Assembly (NCBI RefSeq): GCF_001280125.1
Contig: NZ_LGEG01000224.1
Coordinates: 1 to 58,650 of the forward strand
From: Streptomyces sp. NRRL F-6492
GTDB taxonomy: Bacteria > Actinomycetota > Actinomycetes > Streptomycetales > Streptomycetaceae
Direction of reading: 5' to 3'
Length of the DNA: 58,650 bases
In this document: in pieces, positions 1 through 10,700 of the stretch
Numbering within the stretch: the stretch's first letter is position 1
Layout: every line of letters starts with the position of its first letter
Translations under genes and position numbers: made by a program
Notes under the pieces: generated by a model
Database searches by the model: none
Told to the model about the DNA's origin: nothing
The model's input: only the letters and a program-made list of their open reading frames with translations

Positions 1-96
1 GTCGCCCAGCTCATCCACGCCCACCCCACGCAGAACGAGGCACTCGGCGAGGCCCACCTGGCCCTGGCCGGCAAGCCCCTGCACTCCCACGACTGA
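1..96 (+). CDS. lpdA: Dihydrolipoyl dehydrogenase, C-terminal end (partial)
   Basis: Only the last 31 residues and the TGA stop lie in the window; the gene starts outside it. The residues read AQLIHAHPTQNEALGEAHL followed by a short tail. This is the dimer-interface helix of dihydrolipoyl dehydrogenases, with the family's His-Pro and Glu motif (HPTQNE). The enzyme is the FAD-dependent E3 subunit that reoxidises lipoamide in 2-oxoacid dehydrogenase complexes. A strong hairpin follows 16 bp after the stop. The assignment rests on one short conserved motif, but that motif is distinctive. Confidence 0.85.
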   Translation, partial: VAQLIHAHPTQNEALGEAHLALAGKPLHSHD

Positions 97-112
97 CGCC
101 CGCACGCACGAC

Positions 113-145
113 GGCGCCCCCGCCCCGCACCGGGACGGGGGCGCC
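113..145 (+). terminator. Rho-independent-type hairpin after lpdA
   Basis: A 14-bp stem (GGCGCCCCCGCCCC paired with GGGACGGGGGCGCC, one mismatch) has a 5-nt loop. It lies directly after the dihydrolipoyl dehydrogenase stop codon. There is no U-tract, which is usual for actinomycete terminators. Confidence 0.7.
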
Positions 146-198
146 CCCGCACCCACCGGCCGGGATCGGCCGAGGACCGGCGTACTAGGGTCGGCGGC

Positions 199-858
199 AT
201 GACCACACCCCTTGTCGGCAGTGCCTTCGACTCGCTCCGCCTCGACGCCGTGCCCGACCAGGAGGCGCTGCGCCGGGTCTACGAACTGCCCAAGGAAGCG
301 GCCGTCCGGAAGGAGATGACCGAACTGACCGATCAGACCAAGCAGTTGATCGGCTGCTCCTCGCTGGTCCTGGTCGCCAGTGTGGACGCCGAGGGCAACT
401 GCGACGTGTCCCCGCGCGGCGGCCCCGCCGGGTTCGTCGCCGTCCTGGACGCGCGAACCGTGGCGATACCGGACGCGACCGGCAACAAGCGCCTGGACAC
501 CCTGCGGAACGTCGTCGCCACCGGACGGGCCGGGCTGCTGTTCGTCGTTCCCGGACGCACCACGACGCTCCGGGTGAACGGCCGGGCCTGCGTCTCCACC
601 CGCCCGGAACTGCTGTCACGACTGACCGCCGTGGGCAAGCCGCCGGCCGGCGCACTGGTGGTGGGGATCGAGGAGGTCTACCCGCACTGCCCCAAGTCGC
701 TCCTGCGCGGCGGCGCCTGGAAGCCGGAGCAGTGGCTCCCGGCGGACGCCCAGCCGACCTCGGCCGAGGTGACCCTGGCCCAGCTGCGGATGCCGGAGCT
801 GACGATCGCCGACATCGAGCGGGCGGAGGCGGATTCGCTGAAGTACCGGTACGAGTGA
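199..858 (+). CDS. PPOX-type FMN-dependent flavoprotein (pyridoxamine 5'-phosphate oxidase family, MSMEG_1061-like)
   Basis: This 219-aa cytosolic protein has the split-barrel fold of the pyridoxamine-phosphate-oxidase superfamily. The central part (residues about 50-150) carries the typical run of strands: LVLVASVDAEG, then CDVSPRGG and VAIPDATGNKRLDTLRNV, then GLLFVVPG, ending in a loop with LRVNGRA. That order fits the MSMEG_1061 subgroup, whose members bind FMN or F420 and whose substrates are mostly unknown. The ATG at 199 follows an AGGGTCGG stretch. It is a single-gene unit between two hairpins, so context gives no pathway. The family is clear; the physiological reaction is not. Confidence 0.85.
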   Translation: MTTPLVGSAFDSLRLDAVPDQEALRRVYELPKEAAVRKEMTELTDQTKQLIGCSSLVLVASVDAEGNCDVSPRGGPAGFVAVLDARTVAIPDATGNKRLDTLRNVVATGRAGLLFVVPGRTTTLRVNGRACVSTRPELLSRLTAVGKPPAGALVVGIEEVYPHCPKSLLRGGAWKPEQWLPADAQPTSAEVTLAQLRMPELTIADIERAEADSLKYRYE

Positions 859-876
859 CGCACCGGTCCCGCGACC

Positions 877-908
877 GCCGGACCACCGGCCCGCCGGACC
901 ACCGGCCC
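877..908. repeat. Two exact tandem copies of a 16-bp unit
   Basis: The unit GCCGGACCACCGGCCC occurs at 877-892 and again at 893-908, just after the flavoprotein stop codon. Each unit is itself partly self-complementary, so it may form a small hairpin. It looks like a local duplication in non-coding DNA. Confidence 0.6.
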
Positions 909-1120
909 CACACGTCTCAAGGTCGGTCCCGGGCCCGGTGCGCGGGTTGGCGAAGCGGGTGGTCTCCGAGGCGAGCGCGAAGCCGTCCGCCGTCCCGACG
1001 ACGGCCTCCCGGAGCCCGAGGACGTCCAGGACCGAGGTGCGAACCGTACGCGGGGGCCCTCCGCGGCGAGAGGACGCTTTCGGTGAGCGACCCACCGCGC
1101 GGAGGTTCCTCCGCAAGAGC

Positions 1121-1152
1121 GAGGCCCCGACTCACGGAGGAGTCGGGGCCTC
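1121..1152. terminator. Bidirectional terminator hairpin
   Basis: A perfect 13-bp stem (GAGGCCCCGACTC with GAGTCGGGGCCTC) has a 6-nt loop. It lies between the plus-strand flavoprotein gene and the minus-strand SUKH gene, so it can end both transcripts. The remaining 859-1217 stretch holds only the 16-bp repeat and a run of 8-bp CGGTCAGT/C units (about 1190-1226) that reaches into the end of the SUKH gene. Confidence 0.75.
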
Positions 1153-1217
1153 GCAGCGATCAGAGGGCCGGTTCACCCTCTGCGGTTAGCCGGTCAGTCG
1201 GTCAGCCGGTCAGCCGG

Positions 1218-1772
1218 TCAGTCGGTGAAGACGTGGACGCGGGGACGGGCGCTGGGCACGTCACGCGGGAGCCCCCGTCGCTCGACGGTGCCGTCGATCA
1301 GGCCGACCAGAAAGGCGATCAGCCCTCCCTCGAACTCCCACCAGTCTCCGTTGCGTCCTCCCACGACCACGGGCCACCGGTCCCCGTCGTCCGCCGTCAC
1401 CTTCCAGAAGAAGGTGTCCCCGGACAGGGACGTCCCCCAGGGCAGGAGGCCGTTCTCGGCCGGATGAGGCGCGTAGCCGCCGCTCAGGTCGTCACCGCTC
1501 TCGTACAAGTCCCCGAGGATCTCCAGCTCCTCGCGGATCTCATCGACGAACCCCTCCTCCAGGCCGGGCACAGGAGCGAACACCCGGAGGAATCCGTCCA
1601 GCTCGATCGCGGGATACGCGAGGACGAACTCCCGGTAGTCGGACGGCAGGCGAACACCCAGCAGGCGGTCGATCATTTCGATGTCGACCGGCCTGGGACC
1701 TTCCGGCTTGGAGTCCTCAAGGCCGGGAACGACAGCTTCCAGACTTTCGATTCTCAACACGTTGTCTGCCAA
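1218..1772 (-). CDS. SMI1/KNR4 (SUKH) family immunity protein
   Basis: This 184-aa protein has SUKH-superfamily features. Residues about 30-55 read [20 protein letters not shown], the family's IxxFExxLGxxLPxDYrxFl-type helix pair, followed by the strand [10 protein letters not shown]. Later come [17 protein letters not shown] and WPVVVGG, then a [16 protein letters not shown] helix. SUKH proteins are the most common immunity partners of bacterial nuclease toxins and act in the cytoplasm by binding the toxin. The gene overlaps the 3' end of the RHS toxin gene by 19 bp. It starts with TTG (CAA on the plus strand at 1770-1772) and has no clear ribosome binding site, which suggests translational coupling. 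It is therefore the likely antidote to the RHS C-terminal nuclease. The pairing is inferred from position. Confidence 0.85.
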   Translation of the reverse strand: MADNVLRIESLEAVVPGLEDSKPEGPRPVDIEMIDRLLGVRLPSDYREFVLAYPAIELDGFLRVFAPVPGLEEGFVDEIREELEILGDLYESGDDLSGGYAPHPAENGLLPWGTSLSGDTFFWKVTADDGDRWPVVVGGRNGDWWEFEGGLIAFLVGLIDGTVERRGLPRDVPSARPRVHVFTD

Positions 1773-4700
1773 TCGGGGGTGTTTTGGATGACCGTATCGA
1801 ACAACGGACCTTCCTTTGTGCGCGCCATCATGCGGATCGCATCCACGCCGCCGGGCCCGTTCCCCGGAATGATCTGGCCCGAATATTGCACCGGGTTCTG
1901 CGCCCTGAGCTGCTGCTCCATCTTGATTTCACAGCGCCGCATACCGCTCTTGTTCATCCGCGCGTAGCCGGTGAAGAGGTTTTCTTCCTTCCAGGCACCA
2001 CCGACCTTGTCGCCGATGATGTGCGTGCGGTCGTAAATCGTACCGCGCCCACTCGGCTTCCTGTTTCCGTCGGAATCCGGGAATCCGTGGACGTCCACGG
2101 CACCACCGTCGTCGCGCTCCGCGCCGAGCGGCTTGAGGTCGCTCGGGCAGAGCAGTGCGGATGCGCCGGTCGCCCGCCCGTTCTGGAGGGGCTGGTAGTG
2201 GAACCGCTGCTCCTTCGATGCGCCGCAGGGGTTGTTGTCCCACCCCTGCCCGCCCTCACGGAACTCGTCGGCGGCGGGGTCGACCTGCGTGCCCGCCGCG
2301 TCGTTCGGCACGAACTGGGCGTCCCCGAGAAGCAGCGCCAGCAGGCTGCTCGCGTCGAAGGTCGCCTGCCAACCGTCGATCCGCGTCCATTCCGCCGCGC
2401 GGACCGCGTCCATCGCGACTTCGGGCTTGCGGTTCGGAACGACGACCGGCGGCGGTGCCCACGGGGTGATGTTGACGTCGACGCCGTCGTCGTCGACGGA
2501 GGACGGACCGGGGAAGTTGCCCCAGCTCGTGCGGCACCAGGAACGGCATCCGCCGCCGCCACCGCTGCCGGAGCTGCTGCCCTTCTTCGGCGGCGCGCCC
2601 TTCTTCCCTCCGCCGCACACGGCCAGCCACGGGTTGCGCTGGCAGTAGGTGCTCTTCGGCTGGGTCTGCGCCTGGGGCTGCGGCTGCTTCTTCCGCTGGT
2701 CCCGCATGTACCTCTTCTCGTCCCAGATGTCGAAGGGGCGAGGGCGGGGCTGCGGGTTCCAGCGGTCCTTCTGCTTGTCGTCCCGGCGCCAGTCCCAGTC
2801 CGTGTCGGTGTTCCAGTCGGCCTTGATCGCCGTATCGGCTGCCGCTCCGACCGCCACGGCGGCGGTCAGGGCGACGGCCACCTTCCACGCCGGGATGGCG
2901 AGGAACCAGACGAAGTGACCGTTCGGGTCCGTGCCGTTGAGCGGACTCGCGTTCGCGTAGGTGTAGCGGTTGGACTGGACCGACGGGTTCGGGTCGAGCT
3001 GCCAGGTGTCGCGGCTCGTGAAACCGCCGATGCCCGGCTGGTACCAGCGGGAGGCCATGTTGACCTCGCCGGTGGAGCTGTCCGTCCACCCGGACTGGTA
3101 GCCCACGGCCGGGTTGCCGCCGCTGGAGGCGGTGACGTTGCCGAACGGGTCGTAGGCACGCGACGACGCCACCGACTTGCCGTCCGGTGTCAGGCCGGCC
3201 ACCAGGTCGGTGTGCCGGTCGGCGACGGTCAGGCGCGCCGAGCCCGCGGTGCCGGAGGCGGCACTGGCGAGCAGGGCTCCCCCGGGATCGCGGCTGTAGG
3301 TCGTCGTGCCGTCCTTGACCAGGTCGTTGGAGCCGCCGTCATAGGCGAACGACGCGCCGTTGTGGGTCATGACCCGGTCGAGCGAGTCGTACGTGAAGGT
3401 GCTCGTGCCGTTGGTGACCGTGCGCTCGAACGCGTCCGATCCGATCTGTCGGGTGACGCCTCCCTCGGTCACCGACTTCTCGGTGCCGCGGGCGCTGTAG
3501 GAGAAGGTCTGGGCTCCCCACGTCTCCAGCCGGTTGCGGGAGTCGTAGGTCGCGGTGATGTCCCCCTTCCTGGTCAGGTTCCCGGACTTGTCCCACTCGT
3601 ACGGGGTGGTGGTGCCGCCCGCGGCCATCGAGATCATGCGGCCGGACTTGTCGTAGGCGTAGGTCTGCTCGCCCGCGCCCGCGGTGCCCGCCGTGGTCTT
3701 CTTCACCAGCAGGTCGGCCTGGTCGTACTCGTACGCCATGCTCTCGACCTCGGCACCGGTGTCGGTACGGGTCACCGCGTCCTTGGTCATCCGGCCGAGG
3801 CCGTCGTACGCGTACGAGCGCTTCGCGCCGACCGTGTACTGGCCTCCCCCGGTCGGCCTGGCGAACTCCCGCAGGGTCGGGCGGCCCGCGGCGTCGTAGT
3901 CGCTGCGGACCTGCGTGCCGGTCAGCGGGTCGGTCGTGGTGTCGAGCCGGCCGGCCTGGTCGTAGGAGAAGGCCGTCACGCCGGCGGCGTCCGTGCGGGA
4001 GGTCATGCGACCGTCCGCGTCGTACGCGTAGGACGCGCTCCCGCCGGGACCGTCGGCCGTCAGCAGCTGACCGCGGTCGTTGTACGTGTACGCGTTGCCG
4101 GCGAGGACCCCGTCCCCGCCCGCGCCGGTCAGACGGCCGGCGAGGTCGTACGACAGGGTGCGGGGCCGGGTGGCCACGGCGGTGCCGGACCCGGTCTCAC
4201 CGGTCGGCCGGCCCAGGGCGTCGTACGTCTTCTGACGCTTGACGTTGCCCGGCAGCAGCTCGGTGACGAGCCGGCCGGCCGCGTCGTAGACGTTCGTCCA
4301 GGTGCGGACGTCCGCGGTCCAGTGCTGGCTGGTGGCCGGTTCGATCGTGGCCTCGGGCAGCCCCCAGGTGTTGAAGGTGTAGTAGGTCGCCTTTCCGCGG
4401 CCGTCGGTGAGGCGCGTGCGGTTGCCCGCGGCGTCGTAGCCGAAGGTCGTCGTGATCGAGTCCGTCGCGGTGACCGGCTCGACCTGCTTGGTCATCCGGC
4501 CGACGGCGTCGTAGGTGTGGGTACGGCGCGCGCCGGTGGGCGAGACGGACGCGGTGACGTTACCGTCCGCGTCGTACTCGGTGGCGGTCGACCGCAGGGC
4601 GGTCGCGCCCGTGCCGTAGTCCGTCGACGAGGTCGGGTTGCCGAGGACGTCGTAGGCCGTGACCGTTCTGCGGCCGGTGGCGTCCTTGGACTCGGTCAGG

Positions 4701-7700
4701 CGTCCGAGGCCGTCGTAGGAGGCCCGGGTGACGCCTCCGAGGGGGTCGGTGACCGTGAGCACCTGGCCCGCCGTGTCGTAGGACGCGGTGGTCCGGAGGC
4801 CTCCCGGAGTGACCGAGACGGTCCGGTTGTCCGCGTCGTCCCACGTGTAGCGGGAGACGAGGTTCTGGAGCGCGGGCCTGCGTTCGACGGTGGTGGCCGT
4901 GAGCCGGCGGCCCAGTTGGTCGTAGGTGGACTCGGTGCGTGCTCCTGTCGGGTCGGTCGCGGAGAGCGGCAGACCGGTCGGGGTCCAGGTGTAGGTGGAG
5001 ACACCGCGGCCGGACAGGTCCGTGGACGTGCCGCCGAAGGTCGTGGCACCGGGGGCCCGGAGGCCCTGCGCGCCGGTGACCGCGGGGTCGGTCCTGCGGG
5101 TCGGGTTGCCCAGCTGGTCGTAGGCGTAGTGGGTCGTACGGCCCAGCGGGTCGGTCGTGGAGGCCGTGTTGCCGAGCTGGTCGTACGTGGTCCGCGTGAT
5201 GGCCGTGACGGCCGTCGTCGCGCCCGGCGGGGTGTAGTCGGGCAGCGTGACCGCCGTCGGGCGGCCCAGCTTGTCGGTCTCCAGGCGGGTCACCAGACCG
5301 CGCGGGTCACGCGCCTCGGTGGCCTCGCCGAAGGTGTTGTAGCCCGTGGCCGCCTTCGGCGTGGCCGCCGTGGCCGCACCGCCGTTCTCCTCGACCTGGA
5401 CCTGCGGCGCCGTCGTCTCGACCAGGCGGCCGAGCACGTCGTAGCGGCTGATCGAGGTGTGGCCACGGGGAGTGACCTGCGTCAGGGCGAGGCCCCGCTG
5501 GTCGAACGTCGCCGACGAGGTGCGGGTGCCGGTGCCGTCGGTGACGGTCGACTTCTTCGGGTTGCCGGCCGCGTCGTACTCGGTGGTCGAGGTGAGCTTC
5601 CTGCCGGATCCGTCGATCGACTGCGTCTGCTCGGTGACCCGGTCGTCGCCGTCGTAGGCGAGGGTGGTGACCCGGTTGAGGCCGTTCGGATCGAAGGCCG
5701 ACCGCGTCGGGCGGCCCGTGGCGTCCACGGTCCTGACGGTCGTACGACCGCCGCTCGCCGTCTGCGAGGTGACGTTGCCCGCACCGTCGTAGACCAGCGA
5801 CTCCCGCAGGACGTCCCGCCGGGAACCGTCCGCCTGCGTCACCTGCTTCGCCGTCGTCGTGGCGCTCAGGCCGTCGTCGAAGTAGGTGAACGCCGTCGTG
5901 GCCCCCAGGGCGTCCGTCGTCGAGGCCAGGCGGCCCGCCGGGTCGTACGCGTGGGAGACCATGACCAGGTCACGGGTCTGACCGGACGGGTCGCCCGTCC
6001 AGTCCTTCAGCACCGACTCGGCCAACTGCCCGCGCCTGGTGAACGCGTGCGTGACGACGTTGCCCGCGGGGTCCGTCTCGCGGACCACCCGGCCCAGCGC
6101 GTCGTGGCCGAAGGTCGATTCGTTGCCCGCCGCGTCCGTCACGCTCTCGTTGAGGCCGGCGGCGTCGTACCGGTAGGTCGTGGTGCGGGCGGCGTCGCCG
6201 CCGGTGGTGTCCTGTACGGACTCGGTGAGCAGCCGCCCGTCCGCGTCGTAGGTACGGCCGACCCTGGCGGTGTGCGTGACACCGGTGATCTCGTTCTTCA
6301 CTCCCGGCCCGGTCTCCGACGAGACGCGGGACATCGCGTTGTAGGTGTACGTCGTGGTCACGCCGTCCGGAGTGGCGTCGGAGACCTGGGTCTCGGTCAG
6401 CTTCCGGCCGAGGCCGTCGTACGTGTACGAGGTGACGAGCCCGGACGGGGACGTGGACCTGGCCAGGTCGCCGCTCGCGAAGTACGCGTACGAGACGGTC
6501 GCGCCGCCGGTGCTCTTCTTGGTGGCGACCAGGCCCTTGGGAGTCGCTCCGCCGCCCACCGCGGGCTCGGCGCCCGTGGTGTAGGTGGTCGACGCCTTGC
6601 GGCCGTCCGGCAGGGTGACCGTGTCGGTCAGGCCGAGGGCGGTGTACGAGGTGGTCGTGCGGAACCGGTCGTCCGCCGGCCCGGAGGAACGGCCGTCGCG
6701 CACGGCGGTCTGCTTGCCGTTGCGCGGGTCCAGCTTGTCGGCCTCGTTGTAGTGGTGCTCCGCGAACGAGGTCCAGCAGGAGTTCGCGTCCCGGCAGGTC
6801 GTCGTGGAGACGGTGTTGCCGCGCTCGTCGTGACCGGTCACGACCGAGTGGCCGTTGGGATCGGTGACGGTGTGCAGGAAGCCGCCGGTGTCGTACGCGT
6901 ACGTGGTGACGCCGCCGTCCGCGTTCGTCGACGCGACCCGGCGCTGGCCGCGGACCGCGTCGAAGGTGCTGGACGTCTTCGCGCCCGCCGGGTCGGTGAC
7001 CGTCACCGTGGACGTGAGCGCGGAGACCGACGACGACGCGCGGGCCTCGTACTGCGCCGCCACCTCGTCGGCGGAGAGGCCGCGGCGGAAGACCGCGGCC
7101 TCGTCGAGCGCTCCGGTGAAGTAGCTGACGTTGCCGGGGGCGGAGGGCCAGAACTTGGCGAAGCCCGCGCCGAGGAACGTCCGGCTGTTGCCCTGGTGGC
7201 CGACCGGGGCGGCGGACTTCGTCGCGACCTGCGCGCCGTCCAGGTAGAGCGTCTGGGTGCCGCCCCTGGCCGTGATGGCGGCGTGGTGCCACTGGTTGTC
7301 GGTCACGGTGCCGGGCGACGCGTTGGAGGCCGTCACGCCGGCGGAGTAGTACTCGCCGTGCAGCTTGCCGTCGGCGCCGACGTACAGGACCGGGGTCCAG
7401 CTGCCGCTCGCGTCGGCGGCTCCCGCGACGGGTGCCGACTGGTCGGAGAGGATGACACCGGGCTTGTCGGTGCGGAACCACACGCTGGCGGAGACGTCCG
7501 TGGTGGCGGTTCCGACCGGCGGCAGCTCGGCGAAGCCGTCACCGCCGAACTGCACCGCGGAGCCGTCACCGGGGCCGAACGCGCCGGTGGTCCCGAGGGC
7601 CGCCCTGGTGTACGTGCCGGTGCCGTCGACGGACGCCACCCGGCTCTTCACGGTGGTGCCGGTGCTCTCGTCCAGGCGCCAGTAGCCCGCGGGACGGGCG

Positions 7701-10700
7701 GCCGTCACGACGCCGCGGTACTGGTCACCGCTGCCGCTGACCGCCTTGCCGCGGGCCTTGTAGTGGTCGGCGACCGTCTGGGCGTCGAGCTCCTCGGCGT
7801 AGAACGCGGCCTCGTCGAGCCGGCCGTCGAAGTAGCGGGTGGCACGGGCCTGTCCGTCCCACTCCTCGCTGGAGTAGCCGGCGCCGAGATAGGCGTGGAC
7901 CAGGGTCTCGGGCTTGACGGCACCGGCCTTGGAGCCGATCTCGGCGCCGTCGAGGTAGAGCGACTGCCCGGTGGGTCCGCCGGTGATGACGACGTGGTGC
8001 CACTTGTTGTCGGTGACCTTCACGCCGCCCATGACCGGCCAGCCCGCGGACGGGCCGTCCCACAGGTGACCGCGCAGCCTGCCCTCGCCGTCGACGAGGA
8101 GACTCGCGTTCCACATCGTCGGAACGGTGCCGAGCTCGGCGTTCTGCAGACCCAGCAGGACACCGTTGGGCTTGTCGGTCCTGAACCACAGCTCCACCGA
8201 GAGCGAGGTGGCGTCGCTGAGGGACTCGGACGGGACGGAGACGACGCCCTTCGAACCGTCGAGGGTGATCGCGGCGTCGTCGCCGTCGAGGAAGGCCCCG
8301 ACACCGCCGAGGGTGACACCGTCACGGTAGGAGCCGTTGCCACCGGCGGATATCTCGTCGGCCGCGGCCGCGCCGCCGCCGTCGCCCAGGCGCCAGTAGT
8401 TCACCGGAGCCGAGGCGTGCACGGCGTCCGCGTACGCCTGGGAACCCGACGCGTAGCGGGGCGCGGAGATCTGCCACGCACCGCCGTTCCCGTCGGTCAC
8501 CTCGGTGGCGCGCCCGGTGTCGCCGTCGTACCAGGCCGTACCACCGGTCCGGCCCGAGGGCAGGGTCACCTTGGACAGCTTCGAGGTCCCGGTGCGGGCC
8601 GCGTAGTGCGCGCGGACCGACCCGGCGTCCAGGGCGCGGTGGTAGACCGCGACCTCGTCCATCGACCCCTTGAAGAAGCGGTTGCCGGTGGCGGCGATTC
8701 CGTCCCAGCTGCTGTTTCCGTAGCCCACGCCGAGGTAGGCGTGGGACTTCCCGGCGTGACCGACCGGGCCGGCCAGCGTCCCGACGGCCGTGCCGTCGAG
8801 GTAGAGCGTCTGGTTCGTCGCGGTGCTCGTGAGCACCGCGTGGTGCCAGACGTTGTCGTTCACCGCGGTAGCGGAGGTGATGGGCACCAGGCCGCCGTCC
8901 GCCTTCTCGAACGCCCCGCGGAGCCTGCCCGCGGCGTCGACGGCGAGCACCGGGTTGTAGCGGACCGGAGCGGTCGGCCCGACCGGCGCGTCCTGGAAGC
9001 CGACGAGCGCGCCGCCGGCCTTGTCGGTCTTGAACCACACCTCGACCGACAGGACGGTGGACGACGCGAGGGTCGACTCCGGGAGCTCCACGTAGGAGCT
9101 GGTGCCGTCGAAGGACGCCGAACCGTTGCCCGTGCCCGCGAGGACGCCGGCGCCGGAGAGGGTGACGTCGCGGTAGCGCCCGGCGTTCATGCCGGTGCGG
9201 GAGACCGCCTCGCTCTGCGCGAGCGACCCCTCGGCCTCGTTCAGCCGCCAGTACGCGACCGGGTTGGCGTCCTGCACCATGCTCCGGTAGTGCGACCCGC
9301 CGGTGTACTCGTAGACCGTGCAGGCGGTCGTGGACGCCGGCGGGCAGACCTTCGTCAGCAGGTCGCCCTGGTAGGTGTACGACCAGACGAGGGCCGGCGC
9401 GGACGGTCCGACGGCGTCGGTGGAGACGGACGCGACGTGCGCACCGCTCCACGTGAACGTCAACGACCGCTTCGACACGGCGTCGGTGGCCCTGGTCAGC
9501 CTGCCGCCCGTGTAGGTCAGCGACTGCTCGCGGTCGTGGCCGTCCTTGACCCTGGTCAGGAGACCGGTCGCGTCGAAGGTGTAGAGGGCCGCGTTCGCGT
9601 CCCGCAGGGTCCAGCCCCCGCCGGTGACGGCGGTCAGCAGACCCATCGAGCCGGACGGCGCGCTGTAGGTGCCGTCGTTGTTCCTGCCGAAGCGGACCTG
9701 GCTGCCGGTCGCGAGGGTGACCACGACGCTGCCGTCGGGTTCGGCCGTCGCCCGCATGTCCCAGCGGGTGGCCCAGCCGGCACCGAAGGCGCTGGTCGTG
9801 CGCGGGTCCTGGGAGTTGTACGTCCGCGTGACCGCGAGCTCGGGGCCGACCACGGGCACGGCGGTGTCCGTGGCGGAGGTGGCGTAGTTGCCGGAGCGCT
9901 CGCCGAAGCCGCGACCGCTGTCACCGCCGCCCAGGTGGGAGGTGATGACGGGCTGCGGGACCTGGGTGGTCAGGATCGACGGTGCGGTGCGCGCCGACTG
10001 GTCCTTGCCGTCGTTGGCGTACGCGTACCAGGCGTAGGTCTTCGCCCACGAGAGCCAGTCGCCCGGAACCGTCCAGCTCTCCGACGCCGCGTGCGTGTTG
10101 CCCCGGCAGTTCTTCCGGAGGTCCTTGCCCTCGACCTCACAGATCTCGAACTGGTACGTCAGCGGGCCCGGGGACTTGTCCACGTCGGTGGCCCGGGCCC
10201 ACAGCGTCGGGGTGCGGGTGTCGACGACGGTGCCGCTCGGCGGGGCCGCGGAGGTGAGGTACGGCGGCACGTTGACCGCGTCGAACCTGACCGCCGGGCC
10301 GGGTACGCCCGCCGCGGTGAAGGAGCTGACGCCGTACTCGTCCATCGTCCACACGAGCGTGTAGGTCGCGGGGGCCAGCGGAGCGATCTTGGCGTCGAGC
10401 GTCACCGAGGCGCCCGGTGCGACGTCGTGGGGCATGGGCGTCCACCGGATCTTGCTCCAGTAGTCGCCGCCCACCTGGTTGCCGTTGGCGTCGTACAGGT
10501 CGTAGCGCAGCTTGTAGTTGCTGTTCTTGCCCCAGGTCTGCTGGCCCTGGTTCGTGACCGTGACCTTGAAGGTGCCCTCGGTGGTCGCCGTCATCGGCTG
10601 GACGAATCCGCCGAGGCCGTAGGTGGCCCCGTACTTCGTCCACGTGACGTCGAGGCTGGGCTTTCCGGTGGCCTCGTCCTCGGAGTGGAACTTCTTCCAG

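Noticed and set aside
1190..1226. Run of CGGTCAGT/C units that could be a CRISPR-like or iteron array
   Set aside because: Only about four 8-bp units occur with no spacers, and they overlap the end of the SUKH coding sequence.
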